In this document: positions 18,712 to 28,300 of the stretch, piece after piece
Layout: every line of letters starts with the position of its first letter
Position numbering within the stretch: the first letter of the stretch is position 1
Source of the DNA: Acanthopleuribacter pedis
GTDB taxonomy: Bacteria; Acidobacteriota; Holophagae; Acanthopleuribacterales; Acanthopleuribacteraceae
Length of the DNA: 64,000 nt
Direction of reading: 5' to 3'
Assembly (NCBI RefSeq): GCF_017377855.1
Contig: NZ_JAFREP010000033.1
Coordinates: 1 to 64,000, forward strand
Program-made: the position numbers and the translations under genes
Notes under the pieces: model-generated
Database searches by the model: none
Seen by the model: the letters and a program-made list of their open reading frames with translations, nothing else
What the model was told of the DNA's origin: nothing

Positions 18712-20010
18712 ATGGATCGTGTTTACCGATTCCGCGTTTTTTGGATTAGCTGCTTGCTGATCGTCGGCGGCATGCCCGCCTTGGCCGCCGGCAAAGCCGA
18801 TTGGCCTCAGTGGCGTGGCCCCGCCCGTGACGGCATTAGTCCCGCGAAAAAATTAATCACATCTTGGCCCGAGGGCGGCCCGAAATTGCTGTGGCGCAAT
18901 TCCGGCCTCGGTTCCGGTTACAGCTCGCTTGCCGTGGTTGGCGACGCCGTCTACACCATGGGCGATGTCGGCGAGGAACAGTTTGTCATTGCCGCGAGCA
19001 GCAAAGACGGCAAGGTGTTGTGGCGTACCAAGGTCGGCACCGCCTGGGTGGACCAATACGGTGGCGCCCGCTCTACCCCCACCTATGACGACGGCCATAT
19101 CTTCGCGATCTCGACCGCCGGCCGGCTCGTGTGTTTGTCTGCCAAAGACGGCAAAGAAGTGTGGGGCGTTGATCTCGCCAAAAAGTACGGGGCCCGTATG
19201 GCCGCCGGCAACAATTACGAGTGGAAATTCTCCGAATCACCCCTCATCGACGGTGATCGCGTGGTGGTTACCCCGGGCATGGCCGACGCCGCGCTGGTGG
19301 TACTCAACAAAAAAACCGGCGCGGAAATCTGGAAATCCTCCTACACCTACAACGGTGAGAAAGGGGACGATGGCGCCGGTTATTCTTCCGTGGTGATTTC
19401 CAACGGCGCCGGTGTGAAACAGTATGTCCAGTTGATGGGCCGCGGCATCATGGGTTTCGACGCCAAAGACGGCCGTTTCCTGTGGAGCTACGACCGGATT
19501 TCCAACAAAATCGCCAACATCCCCACGCCCGTGATCAGCGGTGACTATGTGTTCACCTCAACCGGTTACGGCACCGGCAGCGCCCTGCTCAAGCTCAAGA
19601 AAAAAGGCAACGGCGTTATGGCCGAGGAAGTTTACTTCCTGACCGGCAAAGAGTTGCAAAACCACCACGGCGGCGTGATTCTCTACAAAGACCACCTGTA
19701 CCTGGGTACCGCCCATAACAAGGGATTCCCCGTGTGTGTCGATCTCAAAACCGGCGAAAAGAAGTGGGGACCCGAGCGCAACGACGGCATAGGTTCCGCC
19801 GCCATTTCCATGGCCGACGGGCACCTGTACTTCCGTTACCAAAACGGGTTAATGGTTTTGATTGAAGCCACGCCCGAGGGTTACAAGGAAAAAGGCAAGT
19901 TCATGATTCCCGACGTGGGCAACTTCAGTTGGTCCCATCCGGTCATCGCCCACAACAAGTTGTACCTGCGCGAGCAAGGCAACCTGTTTTGCTACGAGCT
20001 GGCCAACTAA
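18712..20010 (+). CDS. Secreted PQQ-like beta-propeller protein
   Basis: 432 residues from ATG at 18712 with GGAGG upstream. The signal peptide ends MPALAAG. The mature start ADWPQWRGPARDGIS is the hallmark of PQQ-binding-like propeller (BamB-fold) proteins. Blade motifs recur (SSKDGKVLWRTKVG, AKDGKEVWGVDL, AKDGRFLWSYDR, DLKTGEKKWGPE), each with the Trp-docking pattern. Periplasmic. No dehydrogenase catalytic residues were recognised, so binding or scaffolding is more likely than catalysis. A paralogue lies at 23828-25060. Confidence 0.85.
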   Translation: MDRVYRFRVFWISCLLIVGGMPALAAGKADWPQWRGPARDGISPAKKLITSWPEGGPKLLWRNSGLGSGYSSLAVVGDAVYTMGDVGEEQFVIAASSKDGKVLWRTKVGTAWVDQYGGARSTPTYDDGHIFAISTAGRLVCLSAKDGKEVWGVDLAKKYGARMAAGNNYEWKFSESPLIDGDRVVVTPGMADAALVVLNKKTGAEIWKSSYTYNGEKGDDGAGYSSVVISNGAGVKQYVQLMGRGIMGFDAKDGRFLWSYDRISNKIANIPTPVISGDYVFTSTGYGTGSALLKLKKKGNGVMAEEVYFLTGKELQNHHGGVILYKDHLYLGTAHNKGFPVCVDLKTGEKKWGPERNDGIGSAAISMADGHLYFRYQNGLMVLIEATPEGYKEKGKFMIPDVGNFSWSHPVIAHNKLYLREQGNLFCYELAN

Positions 20011-20052
20011 TCACCCTTCCCGCGGCGTTACACGCGGATAAAACACAAAAAA

Positions 20053-20087
20053 GACCCCGGTTTCGCAAGAACCGGGGTCTTTTTTTA
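20053..20087 (+). terminator. Rho-independent terminator
   Basis: Perfect 10-bp stem GACCCCGGTT/AACCGGGGTC with 7-nt loop, then eight Ts. Ends the propeller gene. Confidence 0.92.
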
Positions 20088-20134
20088 TTTTGGGTCGGGT
20101 GATTGCCCCGGGTTGGGTCGGTGGGCATGGCGAT

Positions 20135-21091
20135 TTAACTGCCGCCCGAACCCGCGAAGACCAGGGTGGTTTTGATGGGTTGGTGGTCGGAATGGGTGGT
20201 TTTGAGGGTGATGTTGCGCTGTTTTTCCGGCGTTGCCGTGTATTCATCGAGTAATTCGTCGGAGATGAGAATGTGGTCGATGTCGTTCCAGTCGAGGTCG
20301 GCCACCGAACCCGCGGCGTGGCTGTAATCCTTGACGCCGTTGCTGTCGCGATCACTGTACAAACCCCAGGCGGCCATTTCACCGTCGGCCCCGCCCGCGT
20401 CGGCCACGTTCATGTCACCCAACACCATGACCTGATCGTTGCGGTAGCTTTTGTGTAGCGCCTCCGCCAAGGTGTGCATGGAAGCACGACGACGGTTTGT
20501 GCCGTCTTTACAGCATTTGAGATGCAGGCACACCAGGCGGATCTGGGTGGTGGTATCGCCGAGTTTGACATCAGCCGTCATCATGAAGGGGAGTCGGCCG
20601 GAAGCAAAACGCGCGTCATCGGCGGGAACTTCCTCCGTTAACAGCGTTTGAAATTGCACGTTGCTGAAAACCGAGGCCTTGTAAACGAAGGCTTGGCGCT
20701 GCGCGGGGAAGCGGGTGAAATCGGGGTTCCACCAGAATGAGAACTTTTCGTTGTAGCCACCGGCCCAGGTTTCCTTGTCGAGGCGGTTGAGTTCGTTAAG
20801 CAAATCGGTGAACGCGTCGCCGTTGACAGGGTCGACAATAATCTCCTGTAGGGCGTAGACCGCGCCGCCGCCGTCAATGATGTCTTGCGCGGCTTGGCGG
20901 ATTTGCGCGGTGCGGCTAATGTCCAGTTTGGCGCGCTCGGGAGCCCCTAACCATTCAACGTTGTAGGTGACCACGCTAAGGGCGGTGGAACTGGTTCCGC
21001 CTGGCTGCTCGCCGCCGGTCGGAACTTGGGCAAATAAAAAGGATACCGCGAGCGCAACGATGGTGACCATCTTTGCAAGAGCGCTGTTCAT
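20135..21091 (-). CDS. Secreted endonuclease/exonuclease/phosphatase-family protein
   Basis: 318 residues from ATG at 21091, preceded by GAGGAG; upstream in-frame codons run through tandem repeats and were not used. Signal peptide MNSALAKMVTIVALAVSFLFAQ. EEP-fold motifs are all present: VVTYNVEWLG, ALQEII (metal-binding Glu), VLGDMNVAD, and HSDHQPI with the catalytic His. Likely an extracellular nuclease or phosphodiesterase. The expected metal-dependent hydrolysis follows from the family; the substrate is unknown. Confidence 0.88.
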   Translation of the reverse strand: MNSALAKMVTIVALAVSFLFAQVPTGGEQPGGTSSTALSVVTYNVEWLGAPERAKLDISRTAQIRQAAQDIIDGGGAVYALQEIIVDPVNGDAFTDLLNELNRLDKETWAGGYNEKFSFWWNPDFTRFPAQRQAFVYKASVFSNVQFQTLLTEEVPADDARFASGRLPFMMTADVKLGDTTTQIRLVCLHLKCCKDGTNRRRASMHTLAEALHKSYRNDQVMVLGDMNVADAGGADGEMAAWGLYSDRDSNGVKDYSHAAGSVADLDWNDIDHILISDELLDEYTATPEKQRNITLKTTHSDHQPIKTTLVFAGSGGS

Positions 21092-21215
21092 GGTGGAAAT
21101 CTCCTCAGGTGAAACAAAAATGATGCAGAGGGCGGGACATATTGCCGCGACCGAGTCGTTGAATAGGACATTCCCTCTGACCGAAATTGGGCAATTCTTG
21201 GTGGCGCACTTGCAC

Positions 21216-21290
21216 AAGTATCGGCGCATCCTGCGCCAAGTATCGGCGCATCCTGCGCCAAGTATCGGCGCGTCCTGCACCAAGCATTGG
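21216..21290. repeat. 22-bp tandem repeat, about 3.5 units, each a hairpin
   Basis: AAGTATCGGCGCATCCTGCG starts units at 21216, 21238 and 21260, with a diverged fourth at 21282. Each contains GGCGCA-TCC-TGCGCC, a perfect 6-bp stem. An inverted relative (GCGCGTCCTGCGCCGATACT) lies at about 21380-21403. Confidence 0.85.
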
Positions 21291-21450
21291 GCTGCAACGT
21301 CCAGAAAAAATGCTCGACGTCCCTTCTAGGTACGCGTCGTACGCGACCCCGGTGCACTTTTTTCAACACATTCTGCTCCAAACCTTGGCGCGTCCTGCGC
21401 CGATACTTGCACAATTGCATCCACGCGAATCGCACACTTTAGGTCTAAAA
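21291..21450 (+). repeat. Repeated non-coding element, copy 2
   Basis: Homologous to 17812-17970: GCTGCAACGT..ATGCTCG, GTACGCGTCGTACGCGACC followed by CCGGTG, and CGAATCGCACACTTTAGG in the same order and spacing. Confidence 0.6.
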
Positions 21451-21939
21451 GACATACACGCATATGCCAACCAAAGGTTGCGTTATGCGCCTTTCCCGTG
21501 GTCGTCGCGAATAAAGCGCCGCGGGCATCGAATGCAATGCGGTGGGAAAGGTTTGAGATGCGTGCCTCCAAGCTCGCTGGGAAAACAACCCAGGAACCCT
21601 AGCATCTGCAGCCTCATACCGCCTCAAGTGTAAAGTACGCGCGGCGCAAGTGGACAAACTAAAAACGATTGAAGCAGGATTGGGGTGGGAGAACCTGTGT
21701 CGGCGGGCGGTATTTGTGGATCGAATGGCGGTTTTTTGGTGGCCGATGCTTCTGTGAAAAGGTTGTGTAAAGCAAGGGCCCTGTTGTTGTGTTTTCTCAC
21801 CGTAATCTTGCCAAAGGCCCTGGGTTTTCCTCCGAGAGATAGCCAGGGAAAAGGCGTCTCCCCGCTGGGGTTGTGACTGAGTTATCCTTGAGAATGTACC
21901 TTGGTTAAATTTTTCCTTTGGCGGGGCGCGGCAAATTTT

Positions 21940-21968
21940 TTGCAAAAATTGAGAGCAGTCTTGATAAA
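21940..21968 (+). promoter_or_regulatory. Candidate promoter for the DUF2007 gene
   Basis: TTGCAA, 17-nt spacer, GATAAA, in an AT-rich stretch about 220 bp before the gene at 22188. Confidence 0.35.
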
Positions 21969-22187
21969 ATACCCTTCCAGAGCCACTTTCATTCTGCTCG
22001 TACAGAATGAGAAACCGTTGTGATGGGCGGTTAAACAAGGGAAATAAAGTCGATTTTTCGATCATCGATGCTTTGAATTATCTATGCAGCTTCATCCCTG
22101 CTCGTTTAAGGCAATATTTTGTCCGCGCTTGGCCGTGTTGGGCCGGCGTTGTCCACCCTTCACACGCTGATTCCATACGGGGGTGAC

Positions 22188-22520
22188 ATGCATAGAATTC
22201 ACGCCACCAATGATTTCTCTGAGCTGCGCTATCTACAGAGTTTGCTGGAAGCTAAAGATATTGAGTACTTTACCAAAGATGAACACCTGATGGGGCTGGG
22301 CACCGCCGCCGGCGAGGTGCCACCTTACAAATGTCCGATGGAGATCTACGTGGTTGAAAAAGACCAGGTAAATCTGGCCAAGCAATTGGTTCGTCGCGCC
22401 ACGGGCAAGGTCTCCATCATCCTTGAATCATGGACATGTTCGTCTTGTGGTGAGCAGCTGGAGGGGCAATTTAATGCCTGTTGGCAATGTGCCAACGCGC
22501 GTTATCCATCCGCCGGATGA
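22188..22520 (+). CDS. DUF2007 (putative signal-transducing protein) with C-terminal zinc ribbon
   Basis: 110 residues from ATG at 22188 with GGGGGTG upstream. The N-terminal part (HRIHATNDFSELRYLQSLLE, AKDIEYFTKDE, MEIYVVEKDQVNLAKQLV) matches the small DUF2007 fold. The C-terminus adds a CxxC-x(n)-CxxC zinc-ribbon-like segment (CSSCGEQLEGQFNACWQC). Cytoplasmic; role unknown in the family. It ends at a probable bidirectional terminator. Confidence 0.8.
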   Translation: MHRIHATNDFSELRYLQSLLEAKDIEYFTKDEHLMGLGTAAGEVPPYKCPMEIYVVEKDQVNLAKQLVRRATGKVSIILESWTCSSCGEQLEGQFNACWQCANARYPSAG

Positions 22521-22570
22521 CCTGGTTTATCCGCGATTCACCAAAACCCATCCAGCTTCTTCATTAACCC

Positions 22571-22609
22571 AAAAAAGGGCGGGCCGCGCTTGGCGAACCC
22601 ACCCTTTTT
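22571..22609. terminator. Probable bidirectional terminator
   Basis: AAAAAGGGCGGG pairs with CCCACCCTTTTT with one mismatch across a 14-nt loop. It lies between convergent genes ending at 22520 and 22634. Confidence 0.65.
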
Positions 22610-22633
22610 GGCATGTCGTACTTGGTGCCGACT

Positions 22634-23815
22634 TTATTTTCGTTGGTAACTCAATTCGGTATGGACTTCCCAGGTTTCGCCTTCGTCGCGGGACGAGGCA
22701 CATTCCAACTTAAAGGCCGTGTCACTGAGTTCTTTTAAGGTGACGCGGTCCATGATCGTTTGCGCGCCCGCCTTCCAGGCGCTATCGGTTTTGGTATTGT
22801 CCCATTGCCATTGGTCTTCCGTTTTAGCGCCGGCGAGAATGGCCGTGTTATTTGCGTAATTATCCGTTTGCATGATGAGTAATCGGTCGCGGCTACGATC
22901 ATAACTATATTGTCTGAACATTTCCCTCGGGACGCGTTTCCCATAAGCAACCGTTTCCTGTAGGACTTGCCCGTCCAACGCGCGGTGAATGACCGAGGTA
23001 ACCTGGTGTTCGTCCCAGGGTTGGCGGGGTGATGATCGTTGTTTGACCGAAACCTGCCAGGTCCCTTCCATCGCCATGAGCGGTTTTAACGGCTCGGGGG
23101 TGGGGCGTCCAAAGGAGGTCGCGCCCAAGTCGGGATTCACCGTGACCTTTTCCACTTCCAATACGCGGTGGCGCGTGTGGAATTCGGATTCAATGCGGTG
23201 CGGTACCACCAGATCACCGACTTTTTTGAAATCGTCAAACCAGGTGTTTTGTACGGTTGGGCGGCCGAACTCGGAGCCCGTCGCCACGCGCGCGAATTCC
23301 AAATGGGTATCGGGATCCAGGTACCAGGTTTCCACATACCCGTCTTCGCCGTTGAACTCAAACACAAAACCTTCTTGGCCGTCCAAATCGCCGCGGCCCT
23401 TGTAGCTCATGGTGAGGCCGTGTGCTTTGTAATCGAAGAAGGGGGTGGCCATGGGATGGTACATGCGTTGCCAACCGCGGTCTACCGCGCCCATCGGCGT
23501 AATCCAGTCGGTGCCGTACCAAGGGTTTGACCACCAGGCGGACTGGCCGTCAAAGCCCATTTCCATGGGGTTGTCGCCCAAGGTCCAGCGCATGTGGACT
23601 TTGTTGGGGCGCTGCTTTTGGAGGACGAAGGGGTGGGTGATGCTGAACCCGGTGAACTGTCCTTCGAGTTGTAGGGTGTTGACCTTGGCCCAGGCCGCCG
23701 CGCCGCCGCGGGCTTTGAGGTGGGCTTGGACAATGGCGTCGCCGTCCTCGGCCCACGCGATGGAGACACAGGCCGACAAGACGAAGAGGACGCTGGTTCG
23801 AATAAAATGTGCCAC
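22634..23815 (-). CDS. Secreted LolA-like/DUF1579-like two-domain protein
   Basis: 393 residues from a GTG start with AAGGAGG 7 nt upstream. Signal peptide MAHFIRTSVLFVLSACVSIAWA. The N-terminal half (VQAHLKARGGAAAWAKVNTL, FVFEFNGEDGYVETWYLDP) resembles outer-membrane-lipoprotein-sorting (LolA/LppX-fold) proteins. The C-terminal half starts MEGTWQVSVKQRSSP and continues QVTSVIHRALDGQVLQE and YSYDRSRDRLLIMQTD, resembling DUF1579/nitrobindin-like beta barrels. It follows the propeller gene by 12 bp and is probably cotranscribed with it. Function unknown. Confidence 0.75.
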   Translation of the reverse strand: MAHFIRTSVLFVLSACVSIAWAEDGDAIVQAHLKARGGAAAWAKVNTLQLEGQFTGFSITHPFVLQKQRPNKVHMRWTLGDNPMEMGFDGQSAWWSNPWYGTDWITPMGAVDRGWQRMYHPMATPFFDYKAHGLTMSYKGRGDLDGQEGFVFEFNGEDGYVETWYLDPDTHLEFARVATGSEFGRPTVQNTWFDDFKKVGDLVVPHRIESEFHTRHRVLEVEKVTVNPDLGATSFGRPTPEPLKPLMAMEGTWQVSVKQRSSPRQPWDEHQVTSVIHRALDGQVLQETVAYGKRVPREMFRQYSYDRSRDRLLIMQTDNYANNTAILAGAKTEDQWQWDNTKTDSAWKAGAQTIMDRVTLKELSDTAFKLECASSRDEGETWEVHTELSYQRK

Positions 23816-23827
23816 GACGTAACCTCC

Positions 23828-25060
23828 TTATTTCAGCCGGATCGCGGTCATGTGGGTGCCGTTACGGGCGAGGAGCAGGCCTTGCGCCAGGGAAGGGGCC
23901 GTCCAGCATTTACCTTCCAAAATGGGGCTTTTCCCGATTTCCTCGTACTTTTCACCGTGGGCTTTGACCGCCACCAAATCGCCGCGGTCGCTGATGATCC
24001 ACAAGCGGTTGTCGGCAAGGATCAGGGAGCCTTTGCCGAAGCCCCGTTTGGCCCAGCGCGTTTTTCCGTCCGCGGCCGTGATGCACTTGAGCGTGGCATT
24101 GTCGAAACCGTAGATGTGTTTGCCGTCGGTGACCGATGAGTTGAAGTGGTTTTTCATGGCGCGGTTGCGCCACACTTCTTTGACCGCGACGGGCGTTTGG
24201 GTGGCGTCGACTTCGACCATCAAACCGCCGACATCGCCGGAAGCGGAAACAAACACGCGGTTGTCGCCGACGACCAGTGGGTTGGCCACGCCGCCCGGGG
24301 TCCATTCTGTTTGCCACAGGACATTGCCTTTGGCGTCGATGCCGCTGAGTTGGGGGCCGCTCAAAATGATGTATTGGCGGTTTTTGTTGAAGTCGACCGC
24401 GACCGGTGACATGTAGCCGTTACCGGCGGGAATCCCGCGCCAAACTTCGCTGCCGTCCACAAGGGAAACGGCCAGGTACCCCTTCTCATTTTGACCTGGC
24501 AGGTCAACGAGGACTTGCCCGTTATCGATCAGGGGCGAGGTGGAAAAACCAAAACGCGGCACGGTTGTTTCGGCGTTTTCGCCCACCAGATCGTGTTTCC
24601 ACAAGGTATTCCCTTTCTTGAGGTCCAGGCAAACCAAGTGGCCGTAGGAGCCAAGCGCGACCACTTTCCCTTCCGCGATGGAGGGCGTGGAACGGGGGCC
24701 GTTGCCGAACTGGTTCACAAACTCGTTGCCGAGCTCGGCGCGCCAGCGTTCTTTGCCGTTTTTGATGTTGTAGGCGGCGACATATTCTTTGCGTTCACCC
24801 TCCGCGCCGTCGGAGAACTGGGTGACCAAAAATTTGCCCTCAACCGCGATCCCGCTAAAACCGGGGCCGATCGGTACTTGCCAGGCGACCTTGGGGCCGT
24901 CTGCTGGAAAGCTTTGAATCAGGTTGGCTTGAGTTGACGTGCCGTTCTGATGGGGCCCGCGGAATTGGGGCCAATCTTCGCCTGCTTGTAGGGACAGCGC
25001 CGAGCAGACGAACAAAAAAATAGGAATTAAACGTTGTGGTTGAGAAAACCCAATCTGCAA
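23828..25060 (-). CDS. Secreted PQQ-like beta-propeller protein (paralogue)
   Basis: 410 residues from a TTG start with GGAGG 6 nt upstream; an in-frame GTG directly before it is too close to that site. Signal peptide ends ALSLQAG, followed by EDWPQFRGPHQNGTS, the same mature N-terminal hallmark as the protein at 18712. Blade motifs include NIKNGKERWRAELG, DLKKGNTLWKHDL, SLVDGSEVWRGIP and DAKGNVLWQTEW. It probably forms an operon with the LolA/DUF1579-like gene 12 bp downstream. Confidence 0.85.
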   Translation of the reverse strand: MQIGFSQPQRLIPIFLFVCSALSLQAGEDWPQFRGPHQNGTSTQANLIQSFPADGPKVAWQVPIGPGFSGIAVEGKFLVTQFSDGAEGERKEYVAAYNIKNGKERWRAELGNEFVNQFGNGPRSTPSIAEGKVVALGSYGHLVCLDLKKGNTLWKHDLVGENAETTVPRFGFSTSPLIDNGQVLVDLPGQNEKGYLAVSLVDGSEVWRGIPAGNGYMSPVAVDFNKNRQYIILSGPQLSGIDAKGNVLWQTEWTPGGVANPLVVGDNRVFVSASGDVGGLMVEVDATQTPVAVKEVWRNRAMKNHFNSSVTDGKHIYGFDNATLKCITAADGKTRWAKRGFGKGSLILADNRLWIISDRGDLVAVKAHGEKYEEIGKSPILEGKCWTAPSLAQGLLLARNGTHMTAIRLK

Positions 25061-25304
25061 CACACACCTCCACGCAAAAGTTGAGACACCGGGGCTATTG
25101 TTTAACCCGCGTAAAAAAGCCTGAAAAAAGATCAAGGGATGGTTCTGTCATCATATACGCGCTTCGGTGGGGTAGGGATGCAAATAGGTGAGAAAAAGGA
25201 TCTAACCCGGTCGTTGACCCGAGGGTTCGGGTTGCTTGGGATAACTATGCTCCTTGAAATCGGCCCGGGTTTCCGCGAAAGCCTGGTTGGTGTGAGAACG
25301 GAAA

Positions 25305-25343
25305 ATGGATCCGACGCACCCATTGGGGCGTGCCGGATCCATT
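25305..25343 (-). terminator. Terminator of the M4 peptidase gene
   Basis: Inverted repeat AATGGATCCG/CGGATCCATT separated by 19 nt, followed on the minus strand by TTTTCC, about 50 bp after the stop codon. Confidence 0.6.
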
Positions 25344-25391
25344 GTCCGTCTAAACAAAAGAAATGGGGTTCCGTTGCCCGGCGCTATGGCG

Positions 25392-28300
25392 CTATGGCGC
25401 TTCCTCGAGCCATGCCTGCTCGCTCAAGCTGCCGTCCGCGCCGGTTTTGCCCAGGACCACCGCGACCAAATCGCGGTCACTGGTTAAGGCCGCCTGGACG
25501 ACACCCTCGGTCAGGCGAGGGTTGATGGGTACCAGCAGTTTGGCTTGGGGTGCAAGCGCTTTGTCCAGTACTTCCGTGCTAAGGACCGCGCCGGCCGCGT
25601 CGAGCAGCGTGAGGCTGACCTGGGCCGGGGCGTCGCCGCTGTTGACGATCACCATGGCTTCAAAAACGTCCGGCGAGGGTTGGAAACGGAAATCGCGGCG
25701 GGCGTTTTGGAATGCGCCAATGGGTGTGCGTTCTATTTTGGAGAAGTGGGGGCGGTACTCGGCGCCGACCTGAACCGCGCCCTCGTAAGCGATGCCGAAA
25801 TGGCTGACGGCGTCGTTGTCGAACAGTTTTTTGGCGGTGGTGCGGTAGGTCGCGCCGGAGGTGAGGACAATCCGCCGCGCCGCCAAGGCCAGGCCGTCTT
25901 GGGTGTAGGGTTGTACGAATACTTCTTGGCTGTCGGTGCCCGTGTTGCTGAGGTGCAGGACGGTTTTGTAACCACTGTTGCGGCTGCTGACGTGGGGAAT
26001 CCAGTCGCGTGTTGCGGGTTGGCCGGCCTCGCCTTGGGTGCGGCAGCGGAGCAGACGAACCTCGTCGATGTACCAACCGTGGGCGCCGCCACAGGCGTCG
26101 GTGCCGAGATCGAAGCGCAAACGGAGGCGGTCGCCGCTGTTGACCAGGCCGGTCAAGGACAAGGTGGATTGGGCCCAGACACTTTCGTTGTTGGTGCCGT
26201 CGGTGGTGCCGTACCAGGCGACTTGACCCTGCATCGGGTTGGTGTTGCCAAAGCGCTCTTCGATGATTAAACCGTTGTATCCATTGTGGATGCCACGCTC
26301 ATATGCGATTTCTCGCCAGGCGCCGTCGTTGGTTTGCAGTTTGATATTGCCGCCGTCCCAGTTCCATTCAACCGCGAGGTAATGGTCGAGGAACAAAACG
26401 AGTTGGTCGCCCGCGTCTAACTCGGGGACCGTGATTTCGGGAGAGATCATGCTGGTGAGGCCCGTTTGAGATTGGGGACCGCAGGTGGTGGAGATAGGGT
26501 TGGGCACGTACATCGCCTTGCCGGCACGTCCGTTGGGCAGCATCTCCGCTTGTCGCCAGGGCGTGGGGATGAAGGTTTCGCTGCCCGGCGTGTTTTCTAA
26601 TTGCCATGCCGAGGTTTCGGTTTCGAAATCATCCTCGAACAGGGTTTCCATCTCGGTTAGAGCACAAACCGCTTTGATGTCGCTGTCCATAATGGTCAGG
26701 AAATCGCACTGTTCAGCCGGGTCCCGCATCTCCACCGCCGCCAAGGCTTTGGCGAGCTGGTCCAAGTCGTCCTCGGTCAGGGCGACCTCGGAAAGGCTCG
26801 CATAATGGGTTTCTTCGATGGCGAGTGGGGTCAGTGGCTGCCCGAGCAAATCGCGGGCTGCCTGTTCGAGCGCATCGGCGTGGTCGGCAAAATCGGTGTC
26901 CGGTACCTGGTAGAACCGCATCGCACGCCAGTAAATGTGCAGGGCCTTCTGCATGCCGATCCCGCGCACGGTCCGGCCGTTGTAGGTCCCGCCGTCGACC
27001 AGGAGGGCAAAGGCGTGGTTGGGGATGCTGCTGTTGAAGTGGACGCCGCCCGCGTCGCCGCGACTACAGAAGTACTCTTTGTCGGAAACCTTGCCGGGAT
27101 GGCCCATGGTGGTCGGGGTCCACATATCGCGGCCGAAGGGACCGCCGAGTTCTTCACCCTGGAGCCAGCGGTAGGTATTGTCGATGCTGCCCGCGTGGAC
27201 GCGCATGTCGATGGTGACACGGTCGCGTTCCAGTGCGTCGCGCATGGCAACCCCTTGGCTCCAGCCAACCATGATGACGGGAATGTTGATGTCAAAGTCG
27301 AACGTGGTGCCGAAGGGTTCCGGTAAATCGCTGGTATTGTTGTAGAAAACCACGCCGACGGCGCCCGCCTTTTGGGCGTTGTGGGCCTGCAGGCCGGGAT
27401 CGCAGGTACTCAACCGCATCAGCGCGACTTTTCCGCGAACCTCGTCAGGATTTTCAATGGTGAGGCAGCCGGCCGAAGGCACAAAACTTCGGTCGCGTAC
27501 CGTGGTCAAGTCGCCGCGAAAGCCTTTTTGGATCAGGGGGATGCCGAATCCGCCCGCGGAGGCCGGATAACTGCCGCGCAGGTCGCGCGGGTGGCTGACA
27601 TCGAGCAGCGCGGGTGCTTTGCGGAACAGCGAAACCCCGTTGTCCGTGCGCGGCGTGGAAGGTTCGTCGAGCCCAATGGTATTTAACTGGTCGACCGCTT
27701 CCCCGAAAATATCCGAATAAGCCTCGTTTAATGCGCCTGATTGCCAACGATAAATGAGGTTGTGCAGGTGGGTGGTGTAGGCGTGGGTCCACTCGTGGGC
27801 GATGACGTCGTCCACCGCAAAGCCGGCGCAATAGGTGGTGCGCCGACCGTCCCAAAACGCGTTGGGGCAAGGCACAAAAGGCGCGTTAAATTGACTGGTC
27901 ATGGTGGCGCCTTTGCCGTCGTAGGACAAATAGGTGCCGCCGCTCAGTGCTGCAAAAAGGTGGTAGGTGTGGCCGGTGGCGTTGACGAGGTTGTTGACGA
28001 TTTCGCGCCAGTGACCGCGGTAGGGTAAGCTTTGGCCCTCGGACCATGAGAGGAAACGGTCGCCGATGGGGCCGCTGTACACGCGCCGATCCAAAAAGCG
28101 GTGATGGGCTTCCAGGCTGTCGACCAATTTGCCGCCGTGTGCGCCGATAAAAAGTTCTTCCCGCGCAAATTCGGGGTGTCCGGTGGTCACCCGCCACACC
28201 AAAAAGGTGTCGTCGGCGGTGCCGCGTTCCAGGTTGCGGCGGTACACCATGAGTTCCGGTTCTTCGACGACGATGGCGACCGGGTCGTTGGTGCGGTGTT

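Larger units (their letters stand above)
21092..22187. other. Long non-coding region with tandem and inverted repeats
   Basis: 1.1 kb between divergent genes. It holds a 22-bp hairpin tandem repeat (21216-21290), a second copy of the repeated non-coding element (21291-21450), and a candidate promoter (21940-21968). The one long minus-strand frame here (21445-22065) lacks a ribosome-binding site and protein-like composition. Confidence 0.6.

Noticed and set aside
21445..22065. 206-codon minus-strand frame in a long intergenic region
   Set aside because: No ribosome-binding site, no recognisable domain, and it runs through sequence with a plus-strand promoter. Kept as non-coding.
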